DNA from: Gonium pectorale
Taxonomy: Eukaryota > Chlorophyta > Chlorophyceae > Chlamydomonadales > Volvocaceae
Length of the DNA stretch: 25,717 bases
Assembly (NCBI GenBank): GCA_001584585.1
Contig: LSYV01000017.1
Location: forward strand, 2,117,157-2,142,873
Direction of reading: 5' to 3'
Under the pieces are notes generated by a model. The model ran no database searches. It was not told the DNA's origin and saw only the letters and a list, made by a program, of their open reading frames with translations. Positions 1 to 12,031 of this stretch are shown here, in pieces (within the stretch, counting starts at the first letter, position 1; each line of letters opens with the position of its first letter). A program made the translations under genes and the position numbers.

Positions 1-253
1 TGTGTGCCTTGGTCTGAGGCCGTGTGCCTGTGTGCCTTGGCTGAGGCCGTGTGCCTGTGTGCCTTGGTCTGAGGCCGTGTGCTGTGTGCCTTGGTCTGAG
101 GCCGTGTGCTGTGTGCCTTGGTCTGAGGCCGTGTGCTGTGTGCCTTGGTCTGAGGCCGTGTGCTGTGTGCCTTGGTCTGAGGCCGTGTGCTGTGTGCCTT
201 GGTCTGAGGCCGTGTGCTGTGTGCCTTGGTCTGAGGCCGTGTGCTGTGTGCCG
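1..253. repeat. 27-bp minisatellite
   Basis: Tandem array of a 27-base unit built around CCTTGGTCTGAGGCCGTGTG. Seven successive units are identical; the first two (positions 1 to about 60) are variants with small insertions or deletions. The array runs off the left edge, so its true length is unknown. The unit is a multiple of three and lacks stops in the forward frames, so it shows up as an open reading frame with a Val-Pro-Trp-Ser-Glu-Ala-Val-Cys-Cys repeat. Whether it is translated cannot be told. It ends abruptly in unique GC-rich sequence at about 253. Confidence 0.95.
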
Positions 254-410
254 TACTTTACAGCGGCGTGCCGAGCGGGTGGGTCCGCCCGCCAGGCCTG
301 CGCCGCGTCGGCGGCCAAGGGCGGCGCGGCGTCGACGCCCGGGGGCCTGTCCCTTGGTATCCGGTGCCGTACCGCACGTCGACACGGGACGGGGTGTATC
401 CCGTTGCAGC

Positions 411-610
411 AGGGAGACCCCTGGCGCCCCCTTCAAGCTGGACTCGCTGCGGCGATACCGCCAGTGGCGGTCAACACGACCACGGCGTTCATTCGCGAGC
501 CCCCCCTGTACTGGAATTACCGTGGCAGTGCCGCCAACGGCGGGAACTGCCACTGCACGACGGCCCCACCGCCTCCGTCGCCCTCGTCCGCCCGCCGCTG
601 CTCGCTTCTA
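411..610 (+). other. Possible upstream exon, frame unresolved
   Basis: Codon bias suggests coding sequence after an acceptor-like TTGCAG ending at 409. From about 413 to 469 one frame reads ETPGAPFKLDSLRRYRQWR with almost only G/C third positions. From 470 onward the bias moves to another frame, which reads VNTTTAFIREPPLYWNYRG and continues Pro-rich to about 610. No GT donor leaves the phase needed by the next exon at 696, apart from a weak one at 611. Either a single-base error near 468 joins the two frames, or only one of them is an exon. This would belong to the gene whose last exons are at 696-1271. I do not recognise the product. Confidence 0.3.
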
Positions 611-645
611 GTAGCTGCCTCGCTCCCGGCCTCTCCCCGCCATGC

Positions 646-677
646 GCACACACCCATACACACCCATACACACCCAT
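646..677. repeat. Short 10-bp tandem repeat in intron
   Basis: About three copies of ACACCCATAC, lying in the putative intron about 20 bases before the acceptor at 695. It probably forms part of the pyrimidine/AC-rich stretch in front of the splice site. Confidence 0.7.
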
Positions 678-695
678 CCCCGCCCCCACCCCCAG

Positions 696-1271
696 ATCAC
701 GGAGCGCTACGCACAGAGCATGACCCCCTCCGAGGTGGTCAAGTGGGACCAGAAGGTGGCCAGGCTGGAGGCGCAGATCATGGCGGAGAAGGAGGCCAGG
801 TGCGCGAGGCGGGCTGCGGCGGGGGGGGGATGGGGGAGGCCGGAGGCAGGGGCAGCGGTGGCAGTCGATGGCGGGGAGGCGGGTGATGGGGTAAGGCGGG
901 GCGGGAAGCGGATGAGGTAGGGGGGGCGGGAGGCGGATGAGATAGGGCAGGGCAGCAGGGCGGTCGCGGGCGGCGTGCGTCCGGGCGGGAATACCGGTAC
1001 GGTGTTCTCTACGGGCCTCTGGGGTCCTTGGAGTGCAGTTACGCCATCTGGACTTTACCCCCGCGGCCTCTGCCACTCTCCCGCCCCCATTCGCAGGCGG
1101 CACTATGAGGAGCAGCTGAAGAAGCTCCAGGGCAGCGGCGGAGGGCCGGCCGGCGGCGGCGGCAGCGGCGGCCAGGCGGGCGGGGCAGCGGCCGGCGCGG
1201 CGGCGGCGGGGAGAGGGGAGCGTCCCGCGGGGGCACCGCTGGCCCCCGCCAGGCCGGTTGCGTTTCGATGA
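696..1271 (+). CDS. 3' end of unidentified coiled-coil protein gene
   Basis: Two exons are supported: 696-799 and 1097-1271 (stop TGA 1269-1271). Exon one follows CCCAG and starts ITERYAQSMTPSEVVKWDQK; the donor is GTGCGC at 800. The intron 800-1096 is GC-rich and ends TTCGCAG. The leftover AG plus G gives Arg and keeps the frame into RRHYEEQLKKLQ. The joined part is a charged, heptad-like helix (KVARLEAQIMAEKEARRHYEEQLKKLQ is split across the junction), followed by about 45 residues of Gly/Ala/Pro-rich low complexity ending PARPVAFR. Third-position G/C bias supports both exons. The 5' part is outside the window or in the unresolved stretch at 411-610. I do not recognise the family; the helix suggests only an oligomerising or partner-binding C-terminus. 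Confidence 0.6.
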
Positions 1272-2178
1272 CCTTTCGCTGCTGATCCAAGGGATTTCTG
1301 TTCTCGGAACCCTGCTCGGATATTAGTGTTGAATTGTCTAGGATATCATGCATCGGACGTCCCGGCAGTGACGGATGGCGACAATGCCGGGACAACGTGC
1401 GCTGCGTGAGCCCGCCGTGAGGCGGTCCCTCGAGGTTGGGCGGGTGTGGGGGGGGAGAGGAGGGGAGCACTGAAGCGCGCTCACCACGGCCGCTGCATTG
1501 AACCGCGAACGGCACCGCTGGCGACACGGAGCAGGCAGGGGGGCAGGCAGGGGGGCAGGCAGGCAGGGGGCAGTGCAATTCGCTTCAAATGCTGGCCGTG
1601 CGTTGGCTCGGCGCGTGAGGAGCCCCCGCCCCCCGCTCCCCGAGTGCGCCATTATCGGCGCCAGGCCGTCGGCGGTGGTTCAGGGACGTGACTGGTGGAG
1701 GGGGCCGGGGGCGCGAGCTGGCGCGGCGCTGGGGACGTGCATTTGTGTTGGAGGAGGGCGCCGGAGCGCACCGGGGAACGGGAGCGGAGGCGGGAGCGGA
1801 GGCCCGCCTCTGCGTGGGCTGCACGGGACTGGAATGCGTTGGGTGGCGCTTGCTGGGGCTCGGCCACGAGGCGTCGCATCAAGGGGACGGCACATGTATG
1901 GCACCATCGTACTTGTACGGCACGGTTTGTACGGCCTCCTCTCTGACAGCTGGGTGGCTTTTGTTGTGTGGCTGGGGTTGGAGGCCGCCCGCGTTGCGGA
2001 TGGGCACCCAGCATGGCTGTCTCCAGTCCCGGGCATTCGTTCGGGATGTCTGATGTGAGAATACGTGACTAGTCCGAAGGTTTTGCCCACGGGGACGGCC
2101 TTCGTCTGGACATTTTTCGTAACAAAAGTGAAACAGACTTCATCCGGTCCCGAGGCGGAGCCCTCTCAGAGGCTGTAA
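1272..2178 (+). other. Probable 3' UTR of the coiled-coil gene
   Basis: Non-coding stretch from the stop at 1271 to the first TGTAA. Chlamydomonad 3' UTRs of 600-1000 bases are common, so the length of about 900 fits. It includes a G-rich tandem run of GGGGGGCAGGCA-type units at about 1533-1572. Several open frames cross it, but they lack codon bias and splice logic. Confidence 0.4.
2174..2178 (+). terminator. Candidate TGTAA polyadenylation signal
   Basis: First TGTAA downstream of the stop at 1271 (distance about 900 bases). TGTAA is the usual poly(A) signal in chlamydomonad algae. A second copy lies at 2558-2562. Cleavage would be expected 10-20 bases further on. No transcript evidence is available here. 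Confidence 0.4.
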
Positions 2179-3675
2179 TATGACCAGCCCTCAGAACGTT
2201 TTAGGGGGCTCCCGGGCACAGTTGTGCAAACAAATGGCAGCCAATGTCGGGTGGCTGGGGTCCCGCCTGGGGCCCGGCGATGGGACCCCCCCTAGCGCTC
2301 CAGCTCGCAACCCTGCGAGCCAGGCTGCCAGCTGATGGGGTAGGGCAGGCGCCGCGGCTGGCTTTGCTCGTATTCCTCGCCCGCCATGCCCTGTATTCGG
2401 CGCCCTGCTGGAAACATCACACACCCGGGTGTGTATGTCCGTAGAGGTGGCCTTCCCCGTTCTTTTTTGGCCTGGGCGGGCCGTGCGTACGGGTCAGCCC
2501 AACCTGGACTCCATCACCAAGCATGCCAGCCCGCGCGCCCCTGCCTGCGAGCAGCCTTGTAATCTTGGTTATGCAACCTGAATCAACAGCGTGTTCGGGC
2601 CGGCTTTCCTACTGAGGACAGGGGGGGCGTTGCGCGGGGGTTTGAAGGGCAGGGAACCATCAAGGCCTTCAGGTGGGGTTAGACCACGGGCGATCCTGGT
2701 TCCCCCTTGGAGAAGATGGCAAGGCTGCGCGGCAAGGTCCATGCGTCAATCCCTCCTCCATGCGCGAGGCATGTGCACTGTCCCTGCCCCTGCATGTGCC
2801 CTGTCCGCAACTGCACGACGTGCTTTGTTCCTTCGTCAAGGCCAACGCAACAATTCTTGCGCGGCCCGTCGGGCCGTGAAACGACCTTGATATAAGCCGG
2901 GCTGCGAGGCAACAGTCTTTCAGAGCTGTGAAAGGATGGAGCCTACAGCGTTGCCATCTGCCAACAGTACGCACTGTGAAGGTAGTCTGGGGACATCCGC
3001 TTCCACTGTGCTGGGCTCCCGGCTTCCCAGTTCTGGCAGAAACACCCGATGCGCCCCGTCTGTACCAACCTTGGGTTTCTCAAGCAAATTTAATTGCAAA
3101 TTTATTGATGATGGAAATATTTTTACTTTCTTATCAAAGAAATATGCGGCGATGCCTTCCGGTGAGGTATGATACTGAGCGCTACTCTAGTAGTACCTGA
3201 TGCAACGTAGCGCCTGTTAGCGGCATGAGTGTTACTCTGTTTACTCCGCGGCGAAGCAGTGGAACCCACAGTCGCCACAGACAGTACCGGTAATCTGTGC
3301 TTCAACGCCATCGCTTTATGGTAGCGCCTGTTAATAACTCTGACAGTTGATTTGACAGTGCTCATTGACGGGTGAATATACCTCTTAGTTGTTTGACCAC
3401 CAATCGCAGGCAATACCGGCTGGCCTGCCTGGCCTGGACGAACGAACCGTAACCAGATCACGAGGTAACGTAAGCCGTATTACGACTGCAGTAGAGATAC
3501 AGGCCCAGGCCAGTGGGCAGGCCGGGTCCTGCCAACCGCCTTAACGGAAACGCCCGCCTGCAAGAATACAGTGTGCCTCGACACGTGAAACATTGCCGGT
3601 ATAGCCGTTCACACGGAATCGTCTCAATTTGTAGTTGCTAGAGACCACGCGGTTTTGGTCGGCAACATCGGACAG
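2179..3675. other. Intergenic region upstream of the arylsulfatase gene
   Basis: No gene found on either strand. Base composition becomes more AT-rich from about 3050 to 3400. A 13-bp direct repeat GTAGCGCCTGTTA occurs at 3207-3219 and 3321-3333, and a TACCGGTA palindrome lies at 3285-3292. The promoter of the arylsulfatase gene must be in the right part; a TATAG lies near 3600, about 75 bases before the start codon, but I cannot call it a TATA box with confidence. Confidence 0.6.
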
Positions 3676-6600
3676 ATGGCACGCAAGCCCTCGACGCTGT
3701 CGGCCGGCGGCGGCCTCCTACTGCTGGCGCTTACGTTGAAGCTAAGCCTGGCTGCTGCCGCTCCTCCCAACTTCGTGGTGTTCTTCACGTGAGTACCGAC
3801 ACATGCGGCCGGCTCGTGCGACGCATGGCACAACTGCCTGCGTTTCTTTTGGTTAGGACAAAGCCTTGAACTATAGTAACCGTTTCAACCACTTACCCAT
3901 GAACAGGGACGACCAGGATGCGCTCCAGAACTCGACGCACCCGCGTTACATGCCCAACCTCCACAAGTGGATTCGCGAGCCGGGCATCGAGCTCAGCAAC
4001 TACTTCGTCACCACGCCCGTGTGCTGCCCCTCGCGCACCAACCTGTGGCGCGGCCAGTTTGCCCACAACACAAACTTCACCGACGTGTTGGGCCCACATG
4101 GTGGGTGCGGCTTGCGCTGGCTGTGGCCTGGGCTAGGGTGCAGGCAAGGAAGTCCATAACTCCTTAAAGTATGTACCAACCTGGAGATAAGTACTGTGGT
4201 TGAAGCACGCATGTATATTCTGTCGTAATTTCACACTCGCGAAAAGATTCGGCCCCGTAATCTCAACCGCCCTCCCGCCCCCCGGCTTGTGCTGCCTGCC
4301 CACTACCGACCTCCAGGCGGCTATGCCAAGTGGAAGCGCCTGGGCATCGACAAGTCCTACCTGCCGGTTTGGCTGCAGGAGCTCGGGTACAACACCTACT
4401 ATGTGAGAGTGGCGCCGGGGGCGGGGGCGGGAACAACAGTGGTCATGGAGGGCGTTTCCTTTCGGCACACGGGCCCCACTACCGTACTGTAGGCCCACGT
4501 GCGCCCGAGTGGGACGAACGCCCGAACGCTTACCGGTAGAATTTCGTTTAGGCCACGCGAGTGCGTGCACACGCGGCGTGAGTGCCCGAAGAAGAGCACG
4601 CATTGTGCCCGTGCCATGTCGGCCGTTCCGCAATCCATCATTGCGCAAACCATAATCAGTTGGCCAACTACCATAACTGCCATGAGGACCGACAAACCAA
4701 CTGGTCGCGGCGCCTTACTCCAAACCGTTTCCTGTTGCGCAGGTGGGCAAGTTCCTGGTGGACTACTCTGTCTCCAACTACAAGGACGTGGTGAGTGTGC
4801 CAAAAGCGATGTGTCGATTGCACGAGCACTTGCCGTTAGCGGCGTGAGGACATTCGGCGACCCACCTAGTGTGTATCGCAGCAGCTCTCTCGACCCATTC
4901 ATCTGCGGCGCTCGCTTGTCGCTTCGGTCCGTACCAACTCAACCGTTAACGAACTACTTCGTACCGGGATTATGGCACGCGTGCGCACCGCAGCCCGCCG
5001 GCTGGACCGACATCGACGCGCTCATCACGCCGTACATGTTTGACTACAACAACCCGGGCTTCTCCAGGTACGGCCACTGCCGTGCGGTGTGTATGCCACG
5101 ACAGACACAGCAAAACCAACCGCGTCGTCCTCTTGCGCCTCGCTGACCGTTTGTTGCGTCAGCCGTGCAGCGGCTCACCACGCGAGCCGTTTTCGTGCCC
5201 TTCCCAGATCTTTCTCGCTCGCGGCTAAGATAGGGCCCGTCCATGCCGTCGCCCGCCGGCCGTCCAACAAGCTCCACCCCAATCTGCACACATGCGCCTC
5301 CGCCCTCCTCCCCTCCCGGCCTCATCCCATCCCCCGTCTGCCACGCGCCTCCGCCCTGCTGACTGCGTGCCTCGCTGCCCCCGCCCCCTCGCTTCCCCCC
5401 GCCCTCCCCTCTCCTTCCGCACGGCTCGCAGGAACGGCGCTGAGCCCAACATCTACCCCGGCCAGTACAGCAACGACGTGGTGGCGGACAAGGCGGTGGC
5501 GCAGGTCAAGTCCGCCATCGCGGCCGGCAAGCCCTTCTTCCACCAGATCTCGCCCATCGCGCCGCACACCAGCACCCAGTTTGCGTACAACCAAGAGACC
5601 AACAGGTGCGGCCGGGCGGGCGGCTGGGTGGCCGGGGCCACGTGAAACGCACTGAAGTAGTAGCCCTTGCGCAACCGACGCGCTCTCTCTCCGTTCGCCT
5701 CGCTTCCCCGCGCTCCGTTTGCTCCTGCGTACCCCCGCATTCCCGCTCTCCTTTTGCCCTTACCTCTGACACCAAACCGTCGCATCCATTCGCCCCGCCC
5801 TCTCCGCCCCTCCCGCGCAGCACCTCTGTGTTCTTCTACCCGCCCATTCCGGCGCCCCGCCACTGGGAGCTCTTCTCCGACGCCACGCTGCCCGAGGCCA
5901 ACAACCGCAAGAACATCTTCGAGGCTGACATCAGCGACAAGCCCGCCTGGATCCGTGCCCTGCCGCTGTGAGTCACCTAGCTGTTTACTAGTACTAACGC
6001 CGCTGCTGACAGTGTTGCCGTACTTGACATCATGCAAGCTGACTGGTCAGAACGCGCAAATGGCATTCACGTGAGGTCGGGTACGGCAGATGGATAGACC
6101 GTCGATTGCTCTGGCGCACGCCCCGATTCATCACGTTCTCAGCCCCCCTCCTGCTGCGTGGCCGGGGGCGCGGAGAGCACGGGTGTTTCGCCGCTGATTG
6201 CAGAGCTCATGCATCCGCGACTGTCCTCACGTCATTCGCTCGCCGGGACCCCCGTTTGTCGCGTCCCGTCCCACTCTTCCATCAGCGGCTCTCCTTACCT
6301 GCCCGCCTGCCCCAGCAGTCCGCATCTTCACTCCTCTCCCCGCTCCTCCCTGCCGCCCGCCCCCGCCCCCGCCCCCCGTGCAGCGCCCAGCAGAACAACC
6401 GCACCTACCTGGAGGAGGTGTACCGCCTGCGGCTGCGGTCGCTGGCGTCGGTGGACGAGCTGCTGGGCCGCGTGGGTGAGTTGTGCGCCGACCCCTGGCT
6501 CCATGCTGGCTGGGTTGCGGGAACGGACGGGGCGGGCAACGGCGGGTTGGGAGGGTTACTCCTCTGCCAAGCAGGGCTCACTGAGCACCGCCACTCGATT

Positions 6601-9600
6601 ACGTGCCTGTCAAAACAGATTTGGATTTCGCCTCGCTCTGATCCACCTGACGCCAGCCCTTTCAGCACCTTGATTTTCACATGTCCATCCCGCGCCCCGC
6701 TCCGCCCCGCCCCGCCCTGTCAACAGTCCAAGTCCTGAACGACACTGGCGTGCTGGACAACACCTACCTCATCTACTCCGCCGACAACGGCTACCACGTG
6801 AGTAGTACGGCACCAGGCAGACGGATGCGATCAAACGGCAACAGTTGTTACCGTATAGGTGTCCCGTGGGTCGCCGGCCAGCAGATAAGAGCGCAGTCAC
6901 ATCAAAAGAAGCGGCGGGCTCTTGCGTGCCCCTGTCAGTTGCGTGTGCCTACAGCTCCACGGGCAGTAGCCGTCTTTATTGTGTACCGCATAATCGGCGG
7001 TACATCTCAAGTAAGCCGCAGCGGAGTTGCGCACGTGCCGCACGCACGCGCCTGACCTCCGTTATCTCTGCTCCGTCAGTCCCTGCTCCATCCCTGCTCC
7101 ACTCCGCCCCCGCGTGTGGGCCCGGCCCGCAGGTGGGCATCCACCGCTTTGGCGCGGGCAAGACCACCGCCTACGACGAGGACCTCCGCGTGCCCTTCCT
7201 CATCCGGGGCCCCGGCATCAAGGCATCAAAGTCCACCCAGCCCGCCAACAGCAAGGTGGGAGCGATTCAACGGCGGGCGGGGCGTATGTTCGCTTGGGCG
7301 CTCTCCGTATGGCCCTGGGTTGAGGTCTTTCACACATTGGGTGTGCCTGCCTCGTGGGGCACTGCTGCAATGTCGCGCCTCCACTGCCGGAAATGCGACG
7401 CGTGCCTAACTGCCTCGTGTTCGCAGGTCGGCCTGCACGTCGACTTTGCGCCCACGATCCTGACGCTGGCGGGCGCGGGCGGCCAGCTGGGCGAGAAGGC
7501 GCTGGACGGCACGCCGCTGGGCATCGTGAGTACTGTGCGGGCGCCGAATACAAATCGATCGGGCAACGCAGGCGGGCGGGGCCGTTAAGAGCGAGTTCTG
7601 GCTGCAGGGCGGGAGCGCGACCAGCGCTGGGCGCAGCTTATCATGTCGTCTAGTCGGTCAGCATGAATGCTCACACACATGAACGCATACAGCAGACACC
7701 AGGCTTTGCGATTCATCCGTGGTTCCGTGCCCCGGCGACATCCCAAGAATGAAACACTGCAATTGGGGAGCCCACACCACACCACCTCTGCAGACATACA
7801 CACCCGACGGATGGGCGAGTAAGCAGACCTTTTTAAGGATGGGCTTCCCCGCCACCAGCCTCCCCGCCGTGCCTCGCCTTTACTCTCCGGCCCCGCTCCG
7901 CCCCCTCACCTCACCTACCCCCACGTACAGTACGCCAGCGACGACGGCTCCCTGCCCCAGAGCTACCCCCGGCCCAAGTACCACCGCAACCAGTGAGTTC
8001 CGTACGCCGTCGCACAGCACTGTCGTACTGCTAGGCGTACGTGAGCGCTAGTGGATGGCGCGGAAGACGCGGACCAAACATAACGAGCCTGGGGCCCAGG
8101 GCCGGCAGCTGGCTGCTGGCTGCCGGCTGCCGGCAGAAGCCCGCTGGGGCCGCGCAACACACCCGACTGATACTCAGCACTACATCATCCGTCCGACGCA
8201 ACGTTTGTCATCCGATGCACATGCATGTCCATCCATTCCATCCTATCCCATCCCACCCGCGTGGATCCTTTCTGCTCGGCCGCGCGCATCGACTGCTGCC
8301 CGCAGCGCCGCACGTTCCGACACCCGCACCTGTCCGATCGACACCACGGTTCCGACCTGCCCCCTCAGCGTACCGTCAGCTAGCTAGCACGCACCATCTC
8401 CACCGACCCGCTACTATCCCCACCCGTCCGATCCCACCACTTCACCGCACCGCAACGCTGTCCTCCTGAGTCCGCAACGGTGTCCCTTCCTCGCCCGCGC
8501 TCGCTCGCCCGCCCGCAGGTTCCAGGGCGAGTTCTGGGGCAGCTGGTGGGACGAGGTGCTCCACCACATCCCCCGCTACGACAACAACACCTGGAAGACC
8601 GTGCGCGTGCTCGACGAGGAGACCAACGGCCAGGCCTGGAAGCTGGTCGCCCACTGCACCAGTGAGTGCCGGCTGCTGCGTGTGCACGGACGGTGCGCCA
8701 GTGCATGCCCATGGATCGATGGGCGGATCGGTGAAGATGTATCCCCGGGCTGGGCCGGGCCGGCCGGACGGACATGGGGCATGCTTACAGGGCACCTGCG
8801 GTGCGGCGTGTGGCGGTACCGGCTGCGGCAATGCTACAGAAAACAAAACACCGTAAAATCACACAGAAAGAAATGATAACAAGGCGTCCAGGGCACATGA
8901 GGCTGGGGCATACCGGTATGTACCAGCGCACGGGACAGGTACTATCACTGCTCCCTTGCCAGGACCCCACACATGAGAAGCTTACCTTATCGGCGGGGAT
9001 GTGTGCGTGTGTATGCATGTTGTGTGTGGGGGGGGGGAGGTGCATGCCTGCTACAGCTGCTTTGCTTTGTGAAACCCTGTCCAGCGCGGATCAGCGCGGA
9101 TCCGTCGCCACCCCCGCTCGTCTGATGAGGGTTCGACGGAGGAATGAATGTGTCCCGCTCACCTGATTCGCTGGTGGTCGCTTGGTGCCGCACAAACTGC
9201 CCTGTGCCGTACAGATGAGCGCGAGCTGTACGACCTGCGCGCCGACCCCGGCGAGCTCAAGAGCCAGTACGGCAACCCCAGGCTGGCTGCCGTGCAGTCC
9301 CGCCTGGAGGGCCTGCTGGCGGTGCTGGCGGTGTGCAAGGGCGAGTCGTGCCGCAACCCCTGGAAGGTGCGTACGGCTTTGCCGAAAGCCGTTGACAGTG
9401 CGATAGATGCAGCCGCCGACACGCATGCAGACCATGACGACGTACACAATCACAAAACATCAAAAGAACGTTGCACTTCGCCAGCAGGTCTCGCGCCCCC
9501 TTGCGTGTGTCTCCAACTCTCCATCGATCCCGCCTTCCCCCCGCACGACACGCCGACACGCCTGCAGGTCCTGCACCCCGACGGCAAGGTGAGCACCTGG

Positions 9601-10166
9601 CGCGAGGCAATCAAGAGCAAGTACGACGACGTGTACAACAAGATCCCGCCGTTCAAGTTCCAGAGGTGCCTCGCCCATCAGGTACGGTCCAGCTTTATGC
9701 TTCCCACATTCCAAAGGTGTCCTTGCAGTGCTCTGATCATTAGCACCACGTGCGGGGATGATCTCGGTGCGTGCCATCCATCATATGCTGCCTGCCAGTT
9801 CGGATGGTCGGCTGGCCACGCCGCCGTCCCCTGCAACCCGTACACATCCAGTCCCGCTCCTCTGCCTCGCTCCCGGCCACCAACTCAACACGTCGTTGAT
9901 GAATCTCCCCTCGCTGCTGCCCGCCCTGCTGACAGGTATACGAGAACGAGGTATCAATCTTCCGCGACCAGATCGCTGCGGCCAACACGCCACCGCCGGC
10001 CAGCCGCCACCAGGCGCGCCGCAGCGCCCAGCAGCAGGCCTCCGGCGGGGAGGGCGCCGCCGTGTTCCGGGCGCCCGTCGAGGACCACGCGGTGCCGGTG
10101 CCGCCCGAGGTGCTAAACGCCGACGTGATCAAGTGGTTCGCCAATAAGAATTATGACCTGGCGTGA
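3676..10166 (+). CDS. ARS: Periplasmic arylsulfatase, 16 exons, 640 aa
   Basis: Cleaves sulfate from aromatic sulfate esters; the chlamydomonad enzyme is secreted to the periplasm and scavenges sulfate, classically induced by sulfur starvation. Exons: 3676-3788, 3907-4100, 4317-4402, 4743-4790, 4994-5067, 5432-5605, 5821-5967, 6384-6475, 6727-6797, 7133-7255, 7427-7525, 7931-7992, 8519-8661, 9215-9366, 9568-9681, 9936-10166. All junctions are GT-AG and in phase. The start is the ATG opening a hydrophobic signal peptide (residues 1 to about 28, LLLLALTLKLSLAAAA). Sulfatase motifs in order: metal-binding DDQD (39-42); CCPSR (77-81), whose Cys77 is the residue converted to formylglycine; YYVGKF with Lys134; APHTS with His217; DNGYH with Asp329/Asn330; GAGK with Lys343; then PFLIRGPG. 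The C-terminal tail in the last exon is Ala/Gln/Pro-rich and ends in a conserved-looking VIKWF segment. Length is close to the roughly 645 aa I recall for Chlamydomonas ARS. No broken exon or missing catalytic residue was found. Confidence 0.96.
8107..8140. repeat. GC-rich simple repeat in arylsulfatase intron 12
   Basis: Imperfect repetition of GGCTGCTGGCTGCCGGCTGCC within the 526-base intron 7993-8518. It can fold on itself. The intron also has CATCC-rich runs at 8220-8260. There is no sign of coding. Confidence 0.5.
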
Positions 10167-10868
10167 CGAGCGAGCGAGCGGTATGAGACAGATAGAAGGC
10201 TGAAAGGAAACCCCCGTCCGTACGGCAATACCGGTAGGTATCGTGTGGATGGTGTGCCTAACTTGCACGTGCTTATGCGGCGGCGGGCATGAAGGGTTTC
10301 GCTACGGACGCACAAACGCACAGACGTACGTTGAATCCACCGGCAAGGAACCCGAGCTACCGGACAAGGTTTCCCTTCCCTTGATTTCAGATAAACGAGA
10401 GTAGGCACGATCGGTGCGATTGATTGCGTGGCAGGGCGTGTATGATACACTTTAAGAGCCCGGCGTGACTGTTTGGACGTGACCCATGGTACCTGCGTGT
10501 CGTCACGCCCTGCTGTGGAAGCTGAGCGCGCACGATTTATCTGGCATTCCTAGCGATAGGTGTCGTCGAGGGCGCTGCTGGTGGCCCGTCTTTACCATCG
10601 TCTTACCGTCTTTACCCCCATTTTGCAGTTGTTTCGTGTGCGCTGTGCGTGCCTGTTTGTTGCTGCATGCCGGCGGAGATCGACTCGACCCTGGATTGCG
10701 CCACTGTGGCGCATCAGGTGCGCTGCATACGGCAGATATTGTGTTGCCGTGCGCTGTTGTGTTGTACGTATGTTTGTATTGGCTGCCAGCTACGCCAGGC
10801 TATCGCCGGTAGCGGCAGCATTCGCCCACAAAGGGCCTCGAACTCTGCTGTAACAAGCACACCCGCTC
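10167..10868 (+). other. 3' UTR of the arylsulfatase gene
   Basis: Non-coding stretch after the TGA at 10164-10166. It holds a GTACGGCA/TACCGGTA motif pair at 10220-10236. The first TGTAA after the stop is about 680 bases away, a normal 3' UTR length for these algae. The open frames inside lack codon bias. Confidence 0.65.
10849..10853 (+). terminator. TGTAA polyadenylation signal of the arylsulfatase gene
   Basis: The only TGTAA between the stop codon and this point. Its position about 680 bases after the stop fits the family-wide pattern, so the 3' end should lie near 10863-10873. Confidence 0.65.
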
Positions 10869-12026
10869 GTGCCACCTAATGCAGCCCCGTAAGGCCCCAT
10901 ATATACTCCAGAGCAGCGAGCACCTGCGGGCCACAGAAGCTGCAACGTCCGCAATTCATGCATATTAATGTTTTGTCATGCACCATCGCCACGTGCAAAG
11001 TTTCTGCCGCCGCTCCTGCAGCCCTGAAGTCTGTCTGTCAGCAGCCCTGATAGGTAGATTCTGCAACACTTCACCTCACCATTCTTTTGCCTATTTTGAC
11101 CTGTGAAGACCTCCCTGCCCGCTGCGCCCCACGTACGACAATCAAATGCTCAACTTCGAACGGATGACGGCTCGGGTCAACTCAAATCAAACCCTCCAAC
11201 ACGAGGTGTTCCGCCCTAAAGAGCCGGCTAGGTGCGCGGAAGATGTGCGCCGCCTCCGGGCACGTGTCCGCTTCCGGGCACTACGGCACCAGCACATCCT
11301 TCTTATCAGGGCCCTTTCTCACCTTTCCACAGAAAAAAGGCGAACGTGTATTGCTTGTATTGTTTGCAGAGTTAGAGACAGGCGATACAGCCGCGCTTGA
11401 TATCTACTGCTGCCATACTGCTGCCGCATAAAGGCAACTGGTGTGCATGAGCGCTGCCTGTGCCACATTTTTGCTCGCCCGCGTGTTGCGTGGGCAGGGG
11501 AGCGGTCGTCCGCAGAACGGACCCGTGGGTCAAATTGCCGAGCGAGCGACAGCCTTGACTGTTATCTTCCTTCCTTTCCAGGCGTACGGAAAGCTACGGG
11601 GATGTTCGCTGAACAAATGGCCAGGGTGACCCTGCCTACTGCGCCTCCCGTGGAGCCTCCCCTGCGGTCGGGCGGTTGCATCGCTGCTGCTCGCGTGTGC
11701 ATACATACGGGAAACGCAGCAGACACAACGCTGGCTGTCCGCGCAGTGAGCGCGTGTGTGATAAACAGGTCTAAAAAGATATGTGTGTGCGCGTGCGTGT
11801 TATGTGGGCAGGCTTGGGTCGAACCGTTTCGGACGCCCGGGATCACGCGCGGGATGGAACGGGCAGGACGCGGCTGCGCTGACTCCATCGGGGCCGCCAC
11901 GACGGCGCCACGTCCTCGTCGAAACAGGTGCCCCCGAGCGATTGATTCCACGGACGTCTTCCGACTGATGACCTTGGTCCCGATCGAAAGAAGGCGTCGA
12001 TTCTTGGTGTGAACTGTGAAGTATTC

Positions 12027-12031
12027 TTACA
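12027..12031 (-). terminator. Nearest TGTAA for the minus-strand dehydrogenase gene
   Basis: Reads TGTAA on the minus strand. It is the closest such signal after the stop at 13218-13220, but the implied 3' UTR of about 1.2 kb is long, so the real site may use a variant signal nearer the stop. Confidence 0.25.

Noticed and set aside
1..253. CRISPR array
   Set aside because: The units are contiguous with no spacers and the genome is eukaryotic.
2..886. Long forward open frame through the minisatellite
   Set aside because: It is open only because the 27-bp unit is a multiple of three and the sequence is GC-rich; it conflicts with the frame of the supported exon at 696-799.
11443..12012. 189-codon forward open frame in the convergent intergenic region
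   Set aside because: Mixed codon use, no motif and overlapping open frames on the other strand; nothing supports translation.
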